From Corynebacterium choanae (lineage in GTDB: Bacteria > Actinomycetota > Actinomycetes > Mycobacteriales > Mycobacteriaceae): a DNA stretch of 64,000 nucleotides. This document shows, in pieces, positions 58,317-64,000 of this stretch. The notes beneath the pieces were generated by a model. That model was not told the DNA's origin. It worked only from the letters and a program-made list of their open reading frames with translations, and made no database searches. Numbering within the stretch: the first letter of the stretch is position 1; every line of letters starts with the position of its first letter. The stretch lies in NCBI RefSeq assembly GCF_003813965.1, contig NZ_CP033896.1, positions 620,001 to 684,000 of the forward strand. Reading direction: 5' to 3'. Both the position numbers and the translations under genes were made by a program.

Positions 58317-59501
58317 TTAGCGCTTGGGTTGTTCTGCCTGGTCATATTCAGTTGGGCGGAGCCCCGTCCAGTTGTCACCAGTTTCAAAGCGGTAAGTATC
58401 CGAGTGCACTTTGCCATGGGCGGCCAGCTGCTCGTCGCGGGCTTCTACCAGTGCTGCATGGTGCGGGGCGGTTGTTGCCTCTTTGCCGAATTTCTCTGCC
58501 GCATATTCCTTCAATGCTGGTGCAACCGTGTTGCCGAGCATGTGAATCTGCTCGTTGACTGCTGCCGGTGGCAGACCGGCATGGTCAACCAGGAAGAGGA
58601 TCCGCTGCAGCGGGCCGTAGGCGTCCATGAATCCGATATAGCGGTCGATGACATCCTGCGGGGTGCCGACGGTGAGTGGGGTTTCCCGCATGAACTGCTC
58701 GAGGGAAGGTCCGTGGCCATACACCGGAGCATTGTCAAAGTATGGGCGATATTCGTCCATTGCTTCCTGCTTGCTGTCACGCATCCACACTTGACCACCA
58801 ACACCGACGATCGGGGTGGCGTCGCTCCCGTGATAGTGGGCGAAACGCTCCCGGTAGAAGTTGATCATCGACAGGGTGTGTTCCGGCTTCCAGAAAATAT
58901 TGTTGTGGAAGAACCCGTCACCATAGTAGGCGGCCTGTTCGGCAGTTTGCGTCGAACGGATCGAGCCATGCCACACAAATGGTGCAACATCATCGAGGGG
59001 ACGTGGGGTAGAGGTGAAGGACTGTAGTGGGGTGCGGAAGTTGCCTTCCCAGTCGACGACATCCTCGTGCCACAGCCGGTGCAGCAGATGATAGTTCTCC
59101 AGGGAGAGGTTGATGCCTTGGCGAATATCTTTGCCGAACCAGGGATAAACCGGGCCGGTATTGCCGCGACCGAGCATCAGGTCGACGCGGCCGCCGGCCA
59201 GATGCTGCAGCATGGCATAGTCTTCCGCGATTTTCACCGGATCATTGGTGGTGATCAGTGTGGTTGCGGTCGACAGCAGCAGGTTGCTGGTTTTTGCGGC
59301 GATAAACCCGAGCGTCGTTGTCGGCGACGAGGAAACAAATGGCGGATTGTGATGTTCCCCGAGGGCGAAGACATCGAGTCCAGCGGCTTCGGTTTGCTCG
59401 GCCATATCGACGATCTGTGCGAGGCGCTGTGCCTCGGTGGGGGTGGTGCCGGTGGTGGGGTCTTCGGTGATGTCGGAGACGGTGAAGATTCCTACGTCCA
59501 T
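58317..59501 (-). CDS. LLM-class flavin-dependent monooxygenase, CE1758 family
   Basis: A 394-residue luciferase-like FMN-dependent oxidoreductase of the TIGR04036 (CE1758) family. Family blocks include MDVGIFTVSDITEDP at the start, LDVFALGEHHNPPFVSSSPT, the flavin-binding strand LMLGRGNTGPVYPWFG and VGTPQDVIDRYIGFMD. The substrate is unknown. The start at 59501 was chosen to match the family N-terminus. It lies downstream of a MarR gene and three palindromes, which suggests induction by a small molecule sensed by MarR. It is paired with the FMN reductase gene. Confidence 0.92.
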   Translation of the reverse strand: MDVGIFTVSDITEDPTTGTTPTEAQRLAQIVDMAEQTEAAGLDVFALGEHHNPPFVSSSPTTTLGFIAAKTSNLLLSTATTLITTNDPVKIAEDYAMLQHLAGGRVDLMLGRGNTGPVYPWFGKDIRQGINLSLENYHLLHRLWHEDVVDWEGNFRTPLQSFTSTPRPLDDVAPFVWHGSIRSTQTAEQAAYYGDGFFHNNIFWKPEHTLSMINFYRERFAHYHGSDATPIVGVGGQVWMRDSKQEAMDEYRPYFDNAPVYGHGPSLEQFMRETPLTVGTPQDVIDRYIGFMDAYGPLQRILFLVDHAGLPPAAVNEQIHMLGNTVAPALKEYAAEKFGKEATTAPHHAALVEARDEQLAAHGKVHSDTYRFETGDNWTGLRPTEYDQAEQPKR

Positions 59502-59565
59502 GGTTGTTGCCAAACCTTTCGCGATGAGGGGATGAAGTTGCGCTTGTGTACTGGTTGCTTTTCCG

Positions 59566-59628
59566 GGTTGTGCAACCACATAATTACTTGCGTGAGCAAA
59601 TAATAACGCATATTGATTGCGTGCGCAA
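59566..59628. promoter_or_regulatory. Three palindromic MarR operator candidates
   Basis: GGTTGTGCAACC (59566-59577), TTGCGTGAGCAA (59588-59599) and TTGCGTGCGCAA (59617-59628) share the plan TTG-n-CAA around a central TG. They lie 65-127 nt upstream of the oxidoreductase start and just beyond the MarR stop codon. The third site is a perfect TTGCG-TG-CGCAA inverted repeat. Confidence 0.7.
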
Positions 59629-60177
59629 CTATCTGGTTTGGGGCTTGGTCTCCGGGTTCTTTAACTGCTCCGCTAAATGTGCATTGACCTTGGCAAATGC
59701 AGTAATTTCGGCGGCGGGAAGGCAGTCGATGAGATATTGTTGCACCAAGGCGGAAAGTGTCGTGTGTAGCTGTGGAAGCAGCTTCGCGCCTGCGGCTGTC
59801 AACGTCAGCTGCACAGCGCGACGATCAGTCGGTGAAGGGGTCTTTACCACATAGGATTTCTGCTCCAGGCGGGCAACAGCCCGGGATAACCCTGATATCG
59901 ACGTGGTGGATAAAGCCTGCACACAAGACATGGCTAACGACTGTTCGGAGGCGCGTGCCAAATTTTCCAACACATCGCACTCGCTCAAGGAGACACCATG
60001 TTCCCGTTGCAAGGTGGTATCGAGCATCGACTCCAGCAAACCGGCGCTAAATAAGAAATCACGCCACATGTCAGCGGGTGCTGCACATGCGAAAGCGTCC
60101 GGCGAGTCTGCCGTAGTCGGCACATCGGGCTGATTTGGCGATTGGGGAGTTGCAGGGGTAGGGGAAGCATCGCTCAT
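59629..60177 (-). CDS. MarR family transcriptional regulator
   Basis: A 182-residue winged helix protein of the MarR family. The helix-turn-helix lies in MSCVQALSTTSISGLSRAVARLEQKSYV, and the wing and its DRRAVQL motif follow directly (PSPTDRRAVQLTLTAAGA). A hydrophilic 40-residue N-terminal tail rich in Pro/Ala/Thr is unusual. The ATG at 60177 was chosen; the frame runs to 60258. The gene is upstream of and on the same strand as the flavin oxidoreductase pair, with palindromes between them, so it is their likely repressor. Confidence 0.9.
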   Translation of the reverse strand: MSDASPTPATPQSPNQPDVPTTADSPDAFACAAPADMWRDFLFSAGLLESMLDTTLQREHGVSLSECDVLENLARASEQSLAMSCVQALSTTSISGLSRAVARLEQKSYVVKTPSPTDRRAVQLTLTAAGAKLLPQLHTTLSALVQQYLIDCLPAAEITAFAKVNAHLAEQLKNPETKPQTR

Positions 60178-60573
60178 AGTACGGGGTATTCCATTCGCTT
60201 CGGATAGCAGATCAACAACCGGTATGCGGCCGCAAAGCGGCAATCCGGCGCCCTTCACATTAGCGGATTAGTTGCTCCAGCAACGATTGTGTGGATCTGT
60301 GCTGTAGAGCACGGCTGTTGAACTGCACCCATCGCGCCGCTGGTGGGAACGGACAAAAATAGACGAAGCGGTGTGACGATGTTGGGGAATGGGAACCGCG
60401 GCAGTGCCGCCGACAGTCTTAACGCACACCGTGCGACAGCAACTACTACCTGTCGGCACTGTGCGTGAAGACCAGACAATGGGCGGCTCGTCGCACAAGA
60501 TCATGTGAGCAGGGCTTGGACACTGTACTGGCCAAGTGGAAGGTCAGTGATGAAGTGAGGGGGAAACAATTCC
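60178..60573. other. Divergent gap upstream of the serine protease
   Basis: 396 nt without a supported gene. AATCCG (60242-60247) and CGGATT (60264-60269) form a short inverted repeat. A GGGGGAAA stretch about 10 nt before 60574 is a plausible ribosome binding site for the protease. Confidence 0.4.
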
Positions 60574-61455
60574 ATGGAGCAGCGCAAACCAAACGCCACC
60601 ATACTGGTGCTCACCGTTATGGCGTTGTTGTTGTCGACTGGGGTGATCAGCACTACAACCTATACGGTGCGGGCAAGTATTCGCCTAGCAGCACCGATCG
60701 GGACACTGCCGCCCCCAGTCGACGAGGTAGAACCGCAGATCACCACAACAGCCGCACCAAGGCAGAGTGACGTCCCTCAACAGTGGGGTACGCACAAACC
60801 TGAACGCGATAAACGGATGACCTACCAAAACTCGAAAAAGTGGCAGCATCTGCTGCATCCTGAAACCATCACCCCTGGTGCCCGGCTGGTGACCGAACAT
60901 GGTGCCTGTTCGGCGGGAATCTTCGCCCACGACACGAGCCGTGAATATATGATTTGGGCAGGTCACTGCGGTGAGCTGAACGAAACTGTCTATGTCGAAG
61001 ACGGCGCCGGGCAGTGGCGAAGATTCGGTACAGTGGTGGAACGGGAATCAGACGGCCACCAGGTCGATTTTGGAATTGTGGACATCACCGACACGACCGT
61101 GCCGTGGTCATCACAGATCGGTTTGGAATATGAGGGTGCTGGCACCCTCACCGGCGAAGAACTCGACCGTCAACAGCCCTCAATTTGCCGGCTTGGTTAC
61201 CGCACCGGATTAGCATGCGGCGACTTTGGGAAAATCCTCAACGAAAATATGTTTAGTGCCTACGCGTCAGCTGATCACGGGGATTCGGGCGGGGCTGTGT
61301 TTGCGGTCAACAACGACCGGATGTATCCCGTCGGAATGACAAGTTTCCGCATTGATGATCATCCCGATCAGGGGTTTTATCAACTGGTAGCCCCGGTATT
61401 GCAGCGCTACAACTTAGCGGTGTACTCCCTGGGCATCCCGGCCGGGCAGGAGTAA
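60574..61455 (+). CDS. Secreted trypsin-like serine protease (S1)
   Basis: A 293-residue exported protein with a signal peptide (TILVLTVMALLLSTGVISTTTY). The mature domain carries the trypsin triad: H131 in AGHCG, D165 in DFGIV and S238 in GDSGG. Two cysteine pairs are likely: C112 and C132 near the histidine, and C205 and C215 later. The linker between residues 40 and 90 is Pro/Thr rich. The target is unknown. It resembles small actinobacterial S1 proteases rather than the S1C/HtrA type, as there is no PDZ domain. The ATG at 60574 has a G-rich ribosome binding site. Confidence 0.88.
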   Translation: MEQRKPNATILVLTVMALLLSTGVISTTTYTVRASIRLAAPIGTLPPPVDEVEPQITTTAAPRQSDVPQQWGTHKPERDKRMTYQNSKKWQHLLHPETITPGARLVTEHGACSAGIFAHDTSREYMIWAGHCGELNETVYVEDGAGQWRRFGTVVERESDGHQVDFGIVDITDTTVPWSSQIGLEYEGAGTLTGEELDRQQPSICRLGYRTGLACGDFGKILNENMFSAYASADHGDSGGAVFAVNNDRMYPVGMTSFRIDDHPDQGFYQLVAPVLQRYNLAVYSLGIPAGQE

Positions 61456-61660
61456 ACATTACCGTCGGTATCGGCGTTCCATCCGCTTCACCGCCGACAC
61501 CGACTGTGGCTGAGCTAACGCAAGGTGTGTATAGCCATTGGCAGGTGTGGTGAACCTTGCAGACGGCAGGTTTTCTCGCCGGTACACAAAACACCACCCC
61601 TGGCCGAGAGTGCCAGCAGACCATGAAGTCCAGTAGGCGATCAGGTGCGGCAGCGAAGAG
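61456..61660. other. Short gap, convergent genes
   Basis: No gene and no clear terminator seen between the protease (plus) and the binding protein (minus). Confidence 0.35.
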
Positions 61661-62713
61661 CTATTGTGCGCCGAATTGTGCCGAGAGCTCTTCGAGCAGG
61701 CGCTGGCTAGAAAACAGGTTGGCGCCAATCGGGTCAACTGCAAGAGCCGCGATCGTTGGCCGTTCCTCCTCGTTGTCGACCGCATTCACTTCGTCACGCA
61801 GGGCAGCATCGACTTCACCATTCGGGGCAAGCAGGAGAATAGTGCCGTGTTTCGCAGTGTTGACCAGTGCCGCGGCATCCACAATACGGCCTTCGCCAGT
61901 GTTTTCAGGCAGCTCGAACTTCACATCCCGCAGCAGCGCAATCATCGGATCATCCTCCCCGAGCACAGTGAAGCCACCGGTGGTGGGAGCAACTGCCACA
62001 ATTGGGGCTGCTGGAGACACTACGCCAGCAGCGGTGGTGCCAACGAGCTGATGAAAATCGGCGACAGCACTGGTCGCTTCGGTGATCTTTCCGGCCGGGT
62101 TAGCCACCGTCGTCATCAGGTTTTGCCAGGACGCCCCTTCTGCATCGGCGATAATCAAGGGGCGATCCCCGGCCACTTCTTCCACTAGTGGTGTGTTTGC
62201 GGCCGCAAACTGGGCGGTAGTGATCACCACATCGGCTGCAGTGTCAGCCGCAGCTTTTCCACGATCAGCAGCGGTAAGTATTTCCGTGTTTGCGGCAGCT
62301 GCTTGTTGTTCCACATCGCGGTTGAGCTGTTCACCTTCCCCGGTGACTATCGCCACCACTGGTGCGCCATCGGCAAGCAATGCAGCAAGTGTTTCCCCAC
62401 CTAAGGCGATAATCCGGGTGGGCTGGGCGTCCAAGGTGACTTCGATCCGTTCACCAGTTGGGGATAAGGTGCCGATAGTGCGTGGCCAGGATTGGCCAAA
62501 CCCTGACTCTTGACGACGCTGCTCTGATTTCACCCGGGCTTCTTCAGCTGCTGACTTCGCCGCCGCTTCCGCCTTGGAAGCTGCCACTGAGGCACGTTCT
62601 TCCACCGACGGGCCTTCGACAGTGTTTTGAGAACAGCTTGCTAGTAGTGCCGCAGTGGTGGCAGCAGCAACAACAGCAAAGCGATGGGAGCGAGTAAATC
62701 GTTTTTGATGCAT
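61661..62713 (-). CDS. ABC transporter substrate-binding lipoprotein (heme/iron type)
   Basis: A 350-residue lipoprotein with a signal ending in the lipobox LLASC near residue 27. After the signal, a charged helix (VEERASVAASKAEAAAKSAAEEARVKSEQRR) probably acts as a spacer. The rest resembles TroA/BtuF/HmuT-type binding proteins: PTRIIALGGETLAALLADGAPVVAIVTG, then DVVITTAQF, and DDPMIALLRDVKFELPE. The ligand is probably heme or a metal complex, but this is inferred from family alone. No permease or ATPase gene lies in the window next to it. Confidence 0.75.
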   Translation of the reverse strand: MHQKRFTRSHRFAVVAAATTAALLASCSQNTVEGPSVEERASVAASKAEAAAKSAAEEARVKSEQRRQESGFGQSWPRTIGTLSPTGERIEVTLDAQPTRIIALGGETLAALLADGAPVVAIVTGEGEQLNRDVEQQAAAANTEILTAADRGKAAADTAADVVITTAQFAAANTPLVEEVAGDRPLIIADAEGASWQNLMTTVANPAGKITEATSAVADFHQLVGTTAAGVVSPAAPIVAVAPTTGGFTVLGEDDPMIALLRDVKFELPENTGEGRIVDAAALVNTAKHGTILLLAPNGEVDAALRDEVNAVDNEEERPTIAALAVDPIGANLFSSQRLLEELSAQFGAQ

Positions 62714-63134
62714 TGTCTTATTGCACCATGTAAGTCCTGCATTACCAACCCCGCCGGCGGGAATGCAGCATCATTGATAGTCGGATCACCACTGAACGGT
62801 GATCCAATGATTTCCTCCGATGTGGAATGACCGCCACATTGCACGTTGCAAGAGGTCATTGAGCAGTGCGGTCTCTTCCAGCAGTCGTGCAGTAGTTAGG
62901 CAACAGGGGGGGGTGTGACACTGCTACCAGAGTTTGGCCAAGGTGATCTGCGGGCACACTGGTTGCCTAGCTGGTCGGATGGAACTTGCGTGGCGTAATG
63001 GCTAGGCAAGGGTAGTGGGGAACAAATAAGGTCAGGCAAGAGGAATGCGTCTGTTATTCACACCAGGTGTAACTACCGAAACATCGGGTAGGTGGGTGAC
63101 AGCCACTGGAGGGAAATTCGCTAGATTGGCATAT
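62714..63134. promoter_or_regulatory. Divergent gap before the last gene
   Basis: 421 nt without a supported gene. It contains a GGGGGGG run (62907-62913) and ends in the -10 box at 63122-63127. Confidence 0.4.
63122..63127 (+). promoter_or_regulatory. -10 box of the leaderless final gene
   Basis: TAGATT ends 7 nt before the ATG at 63135. Confidence 0.6.
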
Positions 63135-64000
63135 ATGTTCCCCATCCGCGAGCCGCAGCCCACCGCCGCCGAACCATCATCTGGCAACACCCCGCCGAGG
63201 TTGGTGCTCCCGGAATGGACTGATGGGTCAACAAGTCGCTTTGTGGTACGCATGCTCAGCGATGCAGCATTCGACACCAAGGTTGATATCGGGTTGCCGG
63301 TTGCTCATTGGCGCCAAGATTTTCCGCGGGTGCTCACCGCTTTAGCGGCGCTGCCCTATGAATCCGAAGTGCCCTTTGCCACTGAGTTTTTACACTATAT
63401 CCACACCACCAGTGCATTGCCGCGGCGAGAGGAAACCGATCCGTTCCAGCCGTATGTGCTTGGTGCCTATAACACTCCCACTGCCCGCTATGTGGCAGAG
63501 AAGTCACAGCCGGCAGTGTTGGAACGACTTGCCAACCTTGCCGCAGTCGACCTGTCACAGCAAACCGTGGCGGCGCAACAAGCCATGCAGACAGTGGTTG
63601 ATCATCCTTCACTGCTTGCGATGGAAGGGGTGAACATTGTCGTTATTGGTGGTGACGCGGCATGTTCACCGGCTGCCGTGTTAGCCGCCTGCGGGGCCCG
63701 AGTGCATGTGGTGAGCCGCCATGCGGCACCCCGCATTGCCGGGGAATATGCGCGACTTGTTGCCGATGTGCTGCTTGATACCGACAGTATTGTCGAATAT
63801 ATTGCTGCCCTTCCAGGGCCGGTGCTGATCGTCTCTACGGTGTATGCACCCGGTTCGCAACATGTGCATCTGGCGGTAGCCCTCGACGCCATTATCGCCC
63901 ACGTGGTTGGCCGCCGCAGTGATGTCACCGTGTGTATTCCCGGTTCACCAACTGAAAGCTACACCACCGTGGAAGGGAAACCGACCGGTGCTGTGCTGGT
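63135..64000 (+). CDS. Unrecognised protein with Rossmann-like segment (partial)
   Basis: The frame is open from the ATG at 63135 to the end of the window, 288 codons, with no stop. I do not recognise the family. The segment GVNIVVIGGDAACSPAAVLAACGARVHVVSRH has a strand-glycine-helix pattern like a Rossmann nucleotide fold, although GxGxxG is replaced by GGDAAC. It is followed by VLIVSTVYAPGSQHVHLAVALDAI and the start of another domain. A TAGATT box 7 nt upstream supports the start as leaderless. The C-terminal part is missing. Confidence 0.6.
   Translation, partial: MFPIREPQPTAAEPSSGNTPPRLVLPEWTDGSTSRFVVRMLSDAAFDTKVDIGLPVAHWRQDFPRVLTALAALPYESEVPFATEFLHYIHTTSALPRREETDPFQPYVLGAYNTPTARYVAEKSQPAVLERLANLAAVDLSQQTVAAQQAMQTVVDHPSLLAMEGVNIVVIGGDAACSPAAVLAACGARVHVVSRHAAPRIAGEYARLVADVLLDTDSIVEYIAALPGPVLIVSTVYAPGSQHVHLAVALDAIIAHVVGRRSDVTVCIPGSPTESYTTVEGKPTGAVL

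Overview
The window comes from the conserved core chromosome of a mycolic-acid actinobacterium, most probably a Corynebacterium. The evidence is gene order and gene families. It carries the linked set mtrA-mtrB-lpqB, hpf, secA, an Rv3235-family gene, rsgA, aroA, sigH-rshA, bL37 and a whcE/whiB1 gene. These are followed by a lipid kinase, an Rv3212-like protein, a DEAD-box helicase, DUF3107, DUF3152, TIGR02569, adnA-adnB, a potassium channel, nudC, uvrD2, an E1-like protein, an M48 peptidase, a DUF2342 zincin, a Lon-like PDZ protease, PPA1309 and UPF0182. This matches the order I know from Mycobacterium tuberculosis (about Rv3255 to Rv3193). The CE1758/CE1759 flavin pair points to Corynebacterium. 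I see no insertion sequence, prophage, CRISPR array or plasmid-type gene.

Layout. 0.3-3 kb: manA, a DUF4259 gene and tmk. 3.5-9 kb: the MtrAB two-component system and LpqB, with a long gap and a strong hairpin between mtrA and mtrB. 9.5-13.3 kb: hpf and secA. 13.5-23 kb: an Rv3235-family gene, a HAD-like protein, DUF6912, a ClC-type channel, rsgA, aroA, an SRAP (YedK/HMCES) gene and ybaK. 23-25.2 kb: the thiol-stress sigma factor SigH with its anti-sigma factor, the 24-residue ribosomal protein bL37, and a WhiB Fe-S regulator. 25.9-33.6 kb: lipid kinase, membrane proteins, RNA helicase, DUF3107, DUF3152 and TIGR02569. 34-46 kb: DNA repair motors AdnA, AdnB and UvrD2 around a potassium channel and a Nudix hydrolase. 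46-56 kb: an orphan E1-like protein, three predicted peptidases and the large UPF0182 membrane protein. 56-60.2 kb: initiator tRNA, a lipoprotein and a MarR-controlled flavin oxidoreductase pair. 60.5-64 kb: a secreted trypsin-like protease, a solute-binding lipoprotein and the first part of an unrecognised Rossmann-like protein.

Several observations stand out. Ten genes have a TAnnnT -10 box 6-8 nt before the chosen start codon, which implies leaderless mRNAs and fixes several starts. Three TTG-TG-CAA-type palindromes lie between the MarR gene and the flavin operon. An 18-bp palindrome sits in the whcE leader. MtrB carries an extra tail of about 235 residues. Several catalytic or structural motifs are changed: a HAD protein without its second aspartate, a NudC without zinc-ribbon cysteines, and a ClC protein with altered filter motifs. 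Several long non-coding gaps fall where relatives carry a gene that is absent here.
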